From: Symbiodinium natans | Lineage: Eukaryota > Sar > Dinophyceae > Suessiales > Symbiodiniaceae | Assembly (NCBI GenBank): GCA_905221605.1 | Contig: CAJNDS010002220.1 | Span: 527,871-572,683 of the forward strand | Reading direction: 5' to 3' | Length of the DNA stretch: 44,813 nucleotides | Notes under the pieces: model-generated | What the model saw: the letters and a program-made list of their open reading frames with translations, nothing else | The model's database searches: none | Told to the model about the DNA's origin: nothing | Shown: positions 41,801 through 42,238 of the stretch, in pieces | Layout: each line of letters begins with the position of its first letter | Numbering within the stretch: position 1 is the first letter of the stretch | Made by a program: the position numbers and the translations under genes

Positions 41801-42238
41801 CTAAACCCTAAGCCTTAAGCCCTAACCCTAAACCCTAAACCCTAAACCTAAACAGCCCTAAAACCCTGTGGGCTCCTCTCAACCCCCCGGGAGCGCAGGT
41901 CAGCGGTCGACGGAAGCTGCGTGAGAGGCAGCTGTGGCGAGTGTTTGGGTTCAAGGTTGTTGGGGTTTAGGGTTTGTAGGGTTTAGGGTTTTTAGGTTTT
42001 TTGGGTTTAGGTTTAGGGCTTTGGACTTGACATGCGCGGAGGGTGTCTGAACCGCAAAAGCCGCACATTCTAAACGCCAAAGCCCTTTCGATCACTTTTC
42101 GCCCTAAACCGATTCTATGAACTTGGCTTTGTTTCGGGGGGGGGGGGGGGGGGGAGGTGGCACATAAGCCTGAAAAAGCCTGATGTGAGGTTGGGGTGCA
42201 AGTCCTTTGACTGGTACCTGGACAATGTTGCGACAGAG
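1004..42238 (+). CDS. GALNT: GALNT-type polypeptide N-acetylgalactosaminyltransferase, spliced from 21 micro-exons (span of recognised exons)
   Basis: Enzymes of this family (GT27, Golgi type II membrane proteins) transfer GalNAc from UDP-GalNAc to Ser/Thr of proteins, starting mucin-type O-glycosylation. Seen: 21 short + strand segments which, joined at AG acceptors, keep one reading frame through 20 junctions and give family motifs in order: [36 protein letters not shown] (metal-binding DxH), [38 protein letters not shown] (metal His), AEVWLDEYK and [10 protein letters not shown]. Exons total about 1,048 nt over 41 kb. Donors are 11 GC, 5 GA and 4 GT. Missing: start codon, membrane anchor, C-terminal end and any ricin-type lectin domain. 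The Trp of the family WGGEN motif is Tyr here. Least certain parts are exons 1, 5 and 6 and the exon 16-17 junction. Identity is very likely; exact boundaries are inferred. Confidence 0.85.
1035..1216 (+). other. GALNT intron 1
   Basis: A candidate GA-AG intron with scattered TTAGGG and GGGTTTAGGG sequence. Nothing else recognised. Confidence 0.4.
1217..1279 (+). CDS. GALNT: GALNT exon 2, DxRxxxC...LP segment
   Basis: Reads [20 protein letters not shown] plus K. Known GALNTs have DxRxxxC followed by LPxxSVVI just before the first catalytic strand, and this exon supplies the whole DxR-to-LP stretch. GC donor at 1280; joins in phase 0 to exon 3 to give LPKASVVMVF. Confidence 0.75.
1280..2730 (+). 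other. GALNT intron 2 (GC-AG)
   Basis: Starts gcgggggtggtttagggg and ends with a CCCTAAA/CCCTAGA array (2640-2695) before CGTAG. In between are a half copy (about 1881-1935) and a fuller copy (2003-2102) of MITE family A, a 13-nt C run near 1987, and AT-richer sequence at 2160-2340 with short palindromes. Confidence 0.7.
2731..2774 (+). CDS. GALNT: GALNT exon 3, SVVMVFHNE strand
   Basis: Reads [14 protein letters not shown] plus two bases. This is the first beta strand of the GT-A fold (family SVVIVFHNE), which helps bind UDP. The acceptor is TCGTAG with a CCCTAAA-type tract upstream. The GT donor at 2775 joins in phase to exon 4, completing [12 protein letters not shown]. Confidence 0.88.
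2775..3001 (+). other. GALNT intron 3 (GT-AG) with complementary telomere-like ends
   Basis: At 227 bp, one of the shorter introns. G-strand units (GGGTTTAGGGTTTGGG) lie in its 5' half and C-rich CCCTAAA-like sequence fills its 3' half up to CTTCGAG. A short perfect palindrome, GGTTGGC...GCCAACC, marks the turn near 2842-2861. Confidence 0.75.
3002..3058 (+). CDS. GALNT: GALNT exon 4, LLRSVHSVL helix
   Basis: Reads [18 protein letters not shown], matching the family LLRTVHSVLNRSPxxLLKE almost residue for residue. The acceptor is TTCGAG. The end is taken at a GT donor (3059), which keeps phase with exon 5; a GC donor two bases earlier is possible. Confidence 0.85.
4673..4782. mobile_element. 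MITE-like family A copy
   Basis: Starts CTAGGACCCAGAGTAGG, has CCCTTTAAACCAAAAAAGGG near the middle, and ends CCTAGGTTACTCTTG. The ends are imperfect inverted repeats. No coding capacity. Confidence 0.65.
5309..5342 (-). repeat. Poly-C run
   Basis: 34 C in a row, the longest pure homopolymer apart from the block at 38.8 kb. Similar runs of 10-20 G or C recur through the window (for example 8610, 17271, 17791, 18396, 22497, 36597 and 42137). Confidence 0.9.
5398..5606 (+). repeat. 28-bp tandem repeat, dispersed family G
   Basis: Five to six imperfect units of GGGTTGGGCACTCCAGG with spacer, then GAGGAGAAGAGTTGAGTTTA. The same block occurs inverted at about 31528-31690, with a partial inverted copy at 24935-25030. 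Confidence 0.8.
6551..6637 (+). CDS. GALNT: GALNT exon 5, acidic IDDD segment (candidate)
   Basis: Reads [14 protein letters not shown] followed by [24 protein letters not shown] aligns with the family VDDFSDDPED that follows the second strand. The exon 4-5 junction gives three residues more than the usual EIILVDD, so the acceptor may be elsewhere. The GT donor at 6638 is followed by TTTAGGG-type sequence. Confidence 0.5.
8245..8435. repeat. AT-rich TAA/TTA block
   Basis: Irregular ATT/AAT trinucleotide-rich sequence, sharply unlike the GC-rich surroundings. A similar short block is at 33797-33860. Confidence 0.85.
8998..9091 (+). repeat. TTTAGGG array
   Basis: About thirteen perfect heptamers inside GALNT intron 5. 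Confidence 0.95.
9462..9672 (+). repeat. TTTAGGG array, 210 bp, with flanking duplication
   Basis: About 29 heptamers with a few variants (GGTCTAG, GGGCTTA). The sequence before it (9283-9350) and after it (9679-9717) shares ATACTGCCACAC and CGGGTACCAAAAA, so a diverged duplication brackets the array. Confidence 0.9.
9927..10029 (+). repeat. TTTAGGG array
   Basis: About fourteen heptamers with occasional TTTTAGGG length variants. Confidence 0.95.
10255..10361. mobile_element. MITE-like family B copy
   Basis: Inverted ends CATATAGGTGGTTGTC and ACAACCACCCATATG. A related copy lies at about 21-126 (GTGGATGGTTGTC ... GACAACCGCCCAT). Confidence 0.65.
10605..10743 (-). repeat. CCCTAAA array (G-strand on minus)
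   Basis: About eighteen heptamers. An 85-bp GC-rich island and then a TTTAGGG tract (10829-10890) follow, so the orientations face away from the island. Confidence 0.95.
11972..12084. mobile_element. MITE-like family A copy
   Basis: Ends are CTAGGATGCCCAGTA and the near-perfect inverse TACTGGGCAACCTAG; the core shares CCCTTTAAGCAAAAAAGGGC with the other copies. Confidence 0.7.
12773..12832 (-). repeat. CCCTAAA array
   Basis: About eight heptamers followed by an exon-like island and a TTTAGGG tract at 12934-12979. Confidence 0.92.
13090..13186. mobile_element. MITE-like family D element with GCTT target duplication
   Basis: Inverted ends of about 35 bp with five mismatches (CTTACTGTGGGTTAGTAGGG versus the inverse of CCCTGCTAACCAACAGTAAG), flanked by GCTT at 13086-13089 and 13187-13190. 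The centre is a TA repeat. Confidence 0.75.
13654..13764. mobile_element. MITE-like family A copy
   Basis: CTAGGACGCAGAG at the left end and CTCTTGGGTCTAG at the right, with the family core between. Confidence 0.7.
14660..14833 (+). repeat. CA/CACG/CCCA microsatellite
   Basis: CA repeats interrupted by CACGCG units and a block of CCCA tetramers. The open frames on both strands here are low-complexity artefacts. Confidence 0.95.
14903..15075. mobile_element. MITE-like family A copy split by a CCCTAAA array
   Basis: The left part is 14903-15001 and the right terminal piece TCTTGGGTCT is at 15066-15075. The 64 bp between is telomere-like repeat absent from other copies. Confidence 0.65.
15002..15064 (-). 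repeat. CCCTAAA array inserted in a MITE
   Basis: The array lies between ...CCCAGGTTAC and TCTTGGGTCT..., which are adjacent in other copies of MITE family A. The array therefore interrupts the element. Confidence 0.85.
15170..15316 (+). repeat. TTTAGGG array with variant block
   Basis: About twenty heptamers including three TTTAGCG variants in a row. A near-identical 15-mer flanks it (15146-15160 and 15323-15337, two mismatches). Confidence 0.92.
16891..16949 (+). repeat. TTTAGGG array
   Basis: About eight perfect heptamers. Confidence 0.95.
17492..17592. mobile_element. MITE-like family C copy
   Basis: Inverted ends TTGGGATGTTCCCCCTGATA / TATAAGGGGGAACATCCCAA enclosing ACTAACAGTCCTTA and its inverse. 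Related copies at 449-548 and (partial) 13914-14000. Confidence 0.75.
18521..18575 (+). CDS. GALNT: GALNT exon 6, helix before the GLMKAR motif (candidate)
   Basis: Reads [18 protein letters not shown], where GALNTs have an amphipathic L-x-x-L/Y-V helix before the R-x-GLI motif. It starts after ACACCAG and ends at a GC donor (18576). Phase agrees with exons 5 and 7. It is reached across an 11.9 kb intron, so the assignment rests on helix pattern and phase. Confidence 0.55.
18576..20175 (+). other. GALNT intron 6, 1.6 kb
   Basis: Mostly unique sequence with scattered GGGTTT units, short C-strand tracts at 19218-19240 and 19620-19668, and a palindromic element (19844-19948). An open frame at about 18990-19190 ends [14 protein letters not shown] and looks protein-like but I do not recognise it. 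A 27-bp tandem repeat (about 20081-20134, CCTAGAACCA units) lies near the 3' end. Confidence 0.5.
19844..19948. repeat. Palindromic element E
   Basis: GCTTTGGAGTA at the left end and its inverse TACTCCAAAGC at the right, with T-rich arms between. Only one copy seen. Confidence 0.5.
20176..20221 (+). CDS. GALNT: GALNT exon 7, RRGLMKAR motif
   Basis: Reads [15 protein letters not shown] plus one base; the family has RNDRREGLMRSRVRG here. It follows a pyrimidine-rich CTTCCCTCAAG acceptor. The GC donor at 20222 joins in phase to exon 8, giving [13 protein letters not shown]. The 5' boundary could lie a few codons upstream. Confidence 0.8.
20222..20602 (+). other. GALNT intron 7 (GC-AG)
   Basis: TTTAGGG units at 20285-20320 near the donor, C-rich CCCTCAACCCTACACCC before the acceptor, plain sequence between. 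Confidence 0.65.
20603..20655 (+). CDS. GALNT: GALNT exon 8, catalytic LDSH (DxH) motif
   Basis: Reads [17 protein letters not shown]. Family equivalent AxGxVLTFLDSHCE: the Asp and His of DSH coordinate manganese and the UDP diphosphate. Acceptor GCGAG, GC donor at 20656; telomere-like repeats begin about 20 bases into the next intron. One of the clearest exons in the window. Confidence 0.9.
20656..21351 (+). other. GALNT intron 8 (GC-AG)
   Basis: TTAGGG/TTTAGGG units begin about 20 bases after the donor. A CCCTAAACCCTAAACCCG tract lies shortly before the acceptor, and a 15-nt G run sits near 21246. The complementary ends fit the general intron pattern. Confidence 0.7.
21352..21396 (+). CDS. 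GALNT: GALNT exon 9, GWLEPLL motif
   Basis: Reads [15 protein letters not shown]. Joined to exon 8 it gives [16 protein letters not shown], matching the family LDSHCECNEHWLEPLL. Acceptor CCGCAG, GC donor at 21397. Confidence 0.9.
21616..21663 (+). CDS. GALNT: GALNT exon 10, VVPSID strand
   Basis: Reads [16 protein letters not shown]; with exon 9 it gives [14 protein letters not shown], the family pattern VAEDRTRVVSPIID. The acceptor GTCCGAG lies 22 bases past a CCCTAAA array. GC donor at 21664. Confidence 0.85.
21955..22056 (+). CDS. GALNT: GALNT exon 11, MVSFNW segment
   Basis: Reads [24 protein letters not shown], then [10 protein letters not shown]. The family has a TFxY...GGFDWNLxF segment here. 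At 102 nt it is the longest exon of the gene. The end is taken at a GA donor (22057), which keeps phase with exon 12. The family loop after FDW is about 10 residues longer. Confidence 0.7.
22057..23701 (+). other. GALNT intron 11, 1.6 kb
   Basis: Contains G and C homopolymers (about 22497-22515 and 22940-22955), a TA microsatellite at 23415-23545, and a CCCTAAA tract before the acceptor. An open frame near 22372-22500 ([15 protein letters not shown]) is protein-like but unassigned. Confidence 0.5.
23415..23545. repeat. TA microsatellite
   Basis: Several TA runs separated by short unique sequence, in GALNT intron 11. Confidence 0.9.
23702..23749 (+). CDS. GALNT: GALNT exon 12, CGGLFAV motif
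   Basis: Reads [16 protein letters not shown], matching the family NPVAPIKTPMIAGGLFAID, part of the flexible substrate-binding region. Acceptor TGAGAAG. Donor is GA (gactgg at 23750) and exon 13 also starts GAC, so the boundary could slide by the shared bases. Confidence 0.85.
23750..24513 (+). other. GALNT intron 12 (GA-AG) with GGATCTTAG repeats
   Basis: Just after the donor there is a run of 'agggatctt' units (23783-23900), a TTTAGGG-related variant. CCCTAAA units lie mid-intron (24290-24315) and C-rich sequence before the acceptor. Confidence 0.6.
24514..24541 (+). CDS. GALNT: GALNT exon 13, 28-nt micro-exon DRSWFLHLG
   Basis: Reads DRSWFLHLG plus one base. With exon 12 it gives [16 protein letters not shown], the family AGGLFAIDRxYFxELGGYD. 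Acceptor TTCAGAG; GC donor at 24542. Confidence 0.8.
24696..24730 (+). CDS. GALNT: GALNT exon 14, 35-nt micro-exon [12 protein letters not shown]
   Basis: Completes [13 protein letters not shown], equivalent to the family GYDxxMxIWGGEN loop over the donor substrate. The usual Trp is Tyr. Acceptor CGTGAG, GA donor at 24731, matched by GA at the start of exon 15. Confidence 0.85.
24731..25420 (+). other. GALNT intron 14 (GA-AG) with duplicated acceptor
   Basis: TTTAAGG/TTTAGGG units follow the donor. A stretch at about 24935-25030 is a reverse-orientation copy of the 28-bp 'TTGGGCACTCCAGG' repeat. A G/A-rich run is at 25098-25134. The 3' end is the direct-repeat-flanked CCCTAAA tract described separately. 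Confidence 0.65.
25339..25431. repeat. 20-22 bp direct repeat flanking a CCCTAAA tract
   Basis: ACAGAAGAGGAAATGGAGCT occurs at 25341-25360 and again at 25412-25431 (22 bp if the preceding AA is counted). Only telomere-like sequence lies between. The downstream copy is the start of GALNT exon 15 with its splice acceptor. Confidence 0.92.
25421..25476 (+). CDS. GALNT: GALNT exon 15, WQCGGS motif
   Basis: Reads [19 protein letters not shown] plus two bases; the family has NxEMSFRxWQCGGxLEIxPC. The acceptor AGAAGAG lies inside a 20-22 bp direct repeat (25339-25360 and 25410-25431) flanking a CCCTAAA tract, so an insertion duplicated this splice site. The GT donor at 25477 joins in phase to exon 16, 14.6 kb away. 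Confidence 0.9.
25477..26430. other. Spacer upstream of the DHFR-type gene
   Basis: G-strand telomere-like units at 25527-25620 and a GGA microsatellite at 26079-26101, otherwise plain sequence. No core promoter motif was recognised, as expected for dinoflagellates. Confidence 0.5.
26431..26528 (+). promoter_or_regulatory. 3' splice acceptor and 5' UTR of the DHFR-type gene
   Basis: CTCTGCTTTTTCAG ends at 26430 and is the best polypyrimidine-AG site near the DHFR start. In a dinoflagellate this is a natural spliced-leader trans-splice acceptor, leaving a 98-nt 5' UTR. The reading frame is also open from here to the ATG, but the only in-frame start-like codon is GTG, so I do not extend the protein. 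Confidence 0.5.
26529..27245 (+). CDS. DHFR: Dihydrofolate-reductase-domain protein, intronless
   Basis: Family role: NADPH-dependent reduction of dihydrofolate to tetrahydrofolate. Seen: 238 codons from the first in-frame ATG ([19 protein letters not shown]) to TAG. Domain landmarks: VAENRMIGN near the start, [15 protein letters not shown] (NADPH-binding G-R), [16 protein letters not shown] (Gly-Gly NADPH loop), MRLSHL, ILFPEF and DYQIIDYMR at about residue 205. A charged 25-residue tail follows. It is a single DHFR domain, not the DHFR-thymidylate synthase fusion common in alveolates. The usual catalytic acid position (Asp27 in E. coli, Glu30 in human) aligns with Leu or Met, with a Glu one or two residues later, so activity needs testing. 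The gene lies inside GALNT intron 15 and lacks introns while its neighbours are split into micro-exons. Confidence 0.88.
   Translation: MSKPVAIVAIVAENRMIGNVDDSPLPFNVSTLMEWIFHVAGGNDGSPTPLKHSFVFGRRVYEEFMGYGIMPVGGGVNVVISSKLADKDGKPKPLPATTAADAPTDPRIMAVGSVEDALQLGTAPEAEPRPGEVCIVLGGERIYRDTMPRASLMRLSHLRRDFEGGILFPEFSLKDWKPVVTGETKTEKNEVDGEPLDYQIIDYMRVDDVAGSAALLESVLAVNEAFQKRSPEAPEKKE
27246..28252. other. Spacer between the DHFR-type gene and the first recognised PPR exon
   Basis: CCCTAAA units at 27309-27350, a 14-nt C run near 27741, and CCCTGAA/CCCTAAA units at 28135-28246 before the PPR acceptor. A stretch at about 27640-27715 reading [16 protein letters not shown] could be an earlier PPR exon but its junction to exon 1 does not fit cleanly. 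Confidence 0.5.
28135..28246 (-). repeat. CCCTAAA/CCCTGAA array
   Basis: About sixteen units alternating CCCTAAA and CCCTGAA, ending six bases before the acceptor of PPR exon 1. Confidence 0.9.
28253..28333 (+). CDS. PPR exon 1 (recognised)
   Basis: Reads [20 protein letters not shown] then LGDEAVE. The acceptor CTGCAAG directly follows a CCCTAAA/CCCTGAA array; the GC donor at 28334 is followed by TTTGGGG and TTTAGGG units. Joined to exon 2 the unit from His to the next Cys is exactly 35 residues. Confidence 0.72.
28253..38447 (+). CDS. Pentatricopeptide-repeat (PPR) protein, 15 recognised exons; both ends unresolved
   Basis: PPR proteins bind single-stranded RNA, usually in organelles, through stacked 35-residue helical hairpins. 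Seen: 15 + strand exons which join in phase at AG acceptors into about 530 residues (roughly 15 units) with the pattern C-E-K-x-x-x-W-x-x-A-L...A-D-V-x-x-Y-N-A-A-I-S-A. Units formed across junctions are exactly 35 residues at nearly every join, which fixes the splice sites. Donors are 8 GC and 6 GA, none GT. The first exon begins in mid-unit and the last ends in mid-unit, so 5' and 3' exons (start codon, possible targeting peptide, stop) are missing from my reading. The whole gene lies inside GALNT intron 15. A multi-copy PPR relic is the alternative, but consistent phase argues for a gene. Confidence 0.78.
28334..29159 (+). other. PPR intron 1 (GC-AG)
   Basis: Starts gccagtttggggtttgggg, then TTTAGGG units. 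Contains MITE family A copy 28729-28841 with an AACCAT direct repeat on each side, and ends in a poly-C stretch before GCGGAG. Confidence 0.65.
28729..28841. mobile_element. MITE-like family A copy with 6-bp target duplication
   Basis: Best-preserved copy: left end CTAGGACCCAGAG, right end CTCCTGGGTCT, bracketed by AACCAT at 28723-28728 and 28842-28847. Confidence 0.75.
29160..29240 (+). CDS. PPR exon 2
   Basis: Reads [19 protein letters not shown] then PQSHRLLQ. The acceptor is GCGGAG after a poly-C run. GA donor (gacctc) at 29241, mirrored by the first bases of exon 3 (gagctc). Confidence 0.75.
29729..29862 (+). repeat. TTTAGGG array with TTTAGGGG and GGCTTA variants
   Basis: Mixed heptamers and octamers inside PPR intron 2. 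Confidence 0.88.
29971..30084. repeat. TTTAGGG/TTTGGGG array ending in a head-to-head palindrome
   Basis: G-strand units change to C-strand units at GGGTACCCTGAACCC, forming a near-perfect 36-bp palindrome centred on GGTACC (30049-30084), like a small telomere-telomere junction. Confidence 0.85.
30095..30157 (+). CDS. PPR exon 3
   Basis: Reads [20 protein letters not shown] plus C. The acceptor GTCACAG sits 11 bases past a CCCTAAA unit. GA donor (gagctg) at 30158; exon 4 also starts gag. The exon 2-3 unit is 35 residues. Confidence 0.78.
30414..30466 (+). CDS. PPR exon 4
   Basis: Reads [17 protein letters not shown] plus two bases; with exon 3 it gives [13 protein letters not shown]. Acceptor GCTAAG; GC donor at 30467, followed about 60 bases on by a TTTAGGG array. 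Confidence 0.75.
30467..31414 (+). other. PPR intron 4 (GC-AG)
   Basis: A TTTAGGG tract at 30521-30558 near the donor and the 200-bp CCCTAAA array (31197-31405) at the acceptor, with ordinary sequence between. A clear case of complementary telomere-like intron ends. Confidence 0.7.
31197..31405 (-). repeat. CCCTAAA array, 209 bp
   Basis: About 28 units with CCCTAAAA and CCCCTAAA variants, next to the acceptor of PPR exon 5. Confidence 0.95.
31415..31466 (+). CDS. PPR exon 5
   Basis: Reads [17 protein letters not shown]; with exon 4 the unit is exactly 35 residues. The acceptor CTCGCAAG lies just after the 200-bp CCCTAAA array. GA donor (gagacc) at 31467, mirrored by exon 6 (gagaag). Confidence 0.75.
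31467..31830 (+). other. PPR intron 5 (GA-AG), without telomere-like arrays
   Basis: Contains a reverse-orientation copy (about 31528-31690) of the repeat at 5398-5610, including GCTCTTCTCCTC and GGAGTGCCCAACC elements. No TTTAGGG array. Confidence 0.6.
31831..32526 (+). CDS. PPR exon 6, long intron-free exon with over six PPR units
   Basis: 232 codons starting [12 protein letters not shown] after acceptor GCGCCAG and ending MQKSRIR at a GC donor (32527). It holds the clearest units in the window, such as [20 protein letters not shown] and [17 protein letters not shown] reading frame runs on to a stop at 32584-32586, but joining to exon 7 restores a 35-residue unit and is preferred. At 696 nt it is about ten times longer than the other exons, and the flanking introns have few telomere-like repeats. 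Confidence 0.9.
32527..33361 (+). other. PPR intron 6 (GC-AG), AT-rich
   Basis: Contains a TA/TG microsatellite (32790-32893) and AT-rich unique sequence to 33280, then only three CCCTAAA units. Unlike its neighbours it lacks large arrays. Confidence 0.6.
32790..32893. repeat. TA/TG microsatellite
   Basis: ATATGTATATG-type repeats in PPR intron 6. Confidence 0.88.
33362..33432 (+). CDS. PPR exon 7
   Basis: Reads [19 protein letters not shown] then QSAL plus two bases. Acceptor GCCGAG. The donor is GA (gaacct) and lies inside a 15-bp sequence (33427-33441) repeated at 33473-33487 on the far side of a TTTAGGG tract. Exon 6-7 and exon 7-8 units are both 35 residues. Confidence 0.8.
33427..33487. 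repeat. 15-bp direct repeat flanking a TTTAGGG tract
   Basis: GCTCTGGAACCTCGT at 33427-33441 and 33473-33487, with 31 nt of mostly TTTAGGG sequence between. The upstream copy contains the end and donor site of PPR exon 7. Confidence 0.92.
34030..34082 (+). CDS. PPR exon 8
   Basis: Reads [17 protein letters not shown] with split codons at both ends. Acceptor GCTGAG; GC donor (gcgccg) at 34083, with TTTAGGG units from about 34094. Confidence 0.75.
34328..34407 (+). CDS. PPR exon 9
   Basis: Reads [20 protein letters not shown] then RLHRCQ. The acceptor is the AG of AACCCCAG, so the end of a CCCTAAA array itself supplies the pyrimidine tract. The GC donor at 34408 runs almost at once into TTTAGGG. 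The unit with exon 10 is 35 residues. Confidence 0.82.
34408..35455 (+). other. PPR intron 9 (GC-AG)
   Basis: Begins gctctgggtttagggtttag and ends with ACCCGAACCCCTAAG before the acceptor. A block at 35140-35250 repeats 'cttataagtg' in both orientations and looks like a degenerate palindromic element. Confidence 0.6.
35456..35528 (+). CDS. PPR exon 10
   Basis: Reads [20 protein letters not shown] then WAVA plus one base. Acceptor GAAGCAG; GC donor at 35529 (gcaggg) running straight into TTTAGG and the long TTTGGGG array. Confidence 0.82.
35568..35707 (+). repeat. Homogeneous TTTGGGG array
   Basis: About twenty copies of the variant heptamer TTTGGGG in intron 10 of the PPR gene, 40 bases after the donor. 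Elsewhere TTTGGGG occurs only as a few units mixed with TTTAGGG. Confidence 0.93.
36090..36151 (+). CDS. PPR exon 11
   Basis: Reads [20 protein letters not shown]. Acceptor TGTATCAG; GC donor (gcaacc) at 36152. The unit spanning exons 10 and 11 is exactly 35 residues. Confidence 0.78.
36152..36541 (+). other. PPR intron 11 (GC-AG)
   Basis: CCCTAAA units at 36312-36333 and TTTAGGG units at 36437-36494 in its second half, so this intron runs against the usual polarity. Otherwise plain sequence. Confidence 0.5.
36542..36589 (+). CDS. PPR exon 12
   Basis: Reads [16 protein letters not shown], joining exon 11 as [15 protein letters not shown]. Acceptor TGCGAG; GC donor at 36590, followed by a run of about 17 G. 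Confidence 0.75.
36590..37014 (+). other. PPR intron 12 (GC-AG)
   Basis: A poly-G run (36597-36613) directly after the donor, a few CCCTAAA units at 36646-36667, and ACCTACAACCTAAACCCTCC before the acceptor. Confidence 0.5.
37015..37050 (+). CDS. PPR exon 13, 36-nt micro-exon
   Basis: Reads [12 protein letters not shown], exactly the 12 residues missing between exons 12 and 14 to make a 35-residue unit. Acceptor CCAAAAG, GA donor (gacgct) mirrored by exon 14 (gatcct). Its residues are less typical than other units, so support is mostly length, phase and splice sites. Confidence 0.55.
37051..37921 (+). other. PPR intron 13 (GA-AG)
   Basis: Mostly unique T/G-rich sequence, ending in CCCTTAAA/CCTTGAAA units (37806-37915) before the acceptor. 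No gene seen. Confidence 0.5.
37922..37999 (+). CDS. PPR exon 14
   Basis: Reads [18 protein letters not shown] then RLARLFLE. The acceptor CAACAAG lies after a CCCTTAAA-type array. GA donor (gagtgc) at 38000, mirrored by exon 15 (gagctg). Confidence 0.75.
38276..38371 (-). repeat. CCCTAAA array
   Basis: About twelve heptamers immediately upstream of the acceptor of PPR exon 15. Confidence 0.95.
38385..38447 (+). CDS. PPR exon 15 (last recognised)
   Basis: Reads [20 protein letters not shown] plus C. The acceptor GCCCCCAG follows a CCCTAAA array; the exon 14-15 unit is exactly 35 residues. I stop at a GA donor (gagagg), but the frame stays open to a GT donor at 38484 followed by TTTAGGG units, so the exon may be 36 nt longer. 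Confidence 0.72.
38838..38959 (+). repeat. Poly-G block
   Basis: About 120 nt of nearly pure G broken by single T, A or C bases. A strong candidate for G-quadruplex formation and for assembly error. Confidence 0.9.
38961..39503 (+). repeat. 30-bp satellite, about 17 copies
   Basis: Unit built on CCGTTGCCGACTTTTGAGGC plus a 9-11 nt tail (GAAAACTTC or CCGAAATTCA). Unit lengths of 30 and 31 shift the reading frame, so the open frames through it are not evidence of a protein. It directly follows the poly-G block. Confidence 0.92.
40100..40125 (+). CDS. GALNT: GALNT exon 16, 26-nt micro-exon CSHVGHIW
   Basis: With exon 15 it gives [10 protein letters not shown], the family PCSRVGHVF; the His is the third metal ligand. 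The acceptor TCTGAAG has a CCCTAAA array upstream. The 3' end (GC donor at 40126) was chosen for phase with exon 17 and is less certain. Confidence 0.78.
40343..40397 (+). CDS. GALNT: GALNT exon 17, NQVVRNR segment
   Basis: Reads [17 protein letters not shown] plus two bases, ending at a GC donor (40398). The family has HPYTFPGGSGTVFARNTRR. Total length between the VGH and AEVW motifs is within one residue of the family. The acceptor CGCTGCAG directly follows CCCTAAA. Confidence 0.72.
40578..40613 (+). CDS. GALNT: GALNT exon 18, AEVWLDEYK motif
   Basis: Reads [11 protein letters not shown] plus two bases; joined to exon 17 it gives [15 protein letters not shown], an almost exact match to the family RNTRRAAEVWMDEYK. 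Acceptor GACGCAG. The GA donor at 40614 keeps phase with exon 19. Confidence 0.88.
40614..41619 (+). other. GALNT intron 18 (GA-AG)
   Basis: GTAGGGTTTAGGGG about 35 bases from the donor; CCCTCAACCCAACAAACCC-type C-rich repeats (41378-41608) fill the 3' part. The middle (40680-41100) is ordinary sequence with an unassigned open frame. Confidence 0.6.
41620..41671 (+). CDS. GALNT: GALNT exon 19, linker to the C-terminal helix
   Basis: Reads [17 protein letters not shown]. This supplies exactly the 17 residues found in family members between WMDEYK and the IxxRxxLR helix. Acceptor TGGCCCAG, GC donor at 41672. Sequence conservation is weak, so the call rests on length, phase and splice sites. 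Confidence 0.65.
41899..41930 (+). CDS. GALNT: GALNT exon 20, 32-nt micro-exon RRKLRERQ
   Basis: Reads [10 protein letters not shown] plus two bases, the family IxxRLELRKKL helix. Acceptor GAGCGCAG; GC donor at 41931. Joined to exon 21 it gives [14 protein letters not shown]. Confidence 0.78.
41931..42189 (+). other. GALNT intron 20 (GC-AG)
   Basis: TTTAGGG/TTTGTAGGG units start about 30 bases after the donor, and a run of about 18 G lies at 42137-42154. No C-strand array at the 3' end. Confidence 0.55.
42190..42238 (+). CDS. GALNT: GALNT exon 21, [10 protein letters not shown] motif (last recognised)
   Basis: Reads [16 protein letters not shown]; the family has LSCKPFKWYLENVYPE, the end of the catalytic domain. 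Acceptor GATGTGAG, GC donor at 42239. A lectin domain would follow in most family members but no QxW-type exon was recognised in the last 2.5 kb. Confidence 0.88.
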
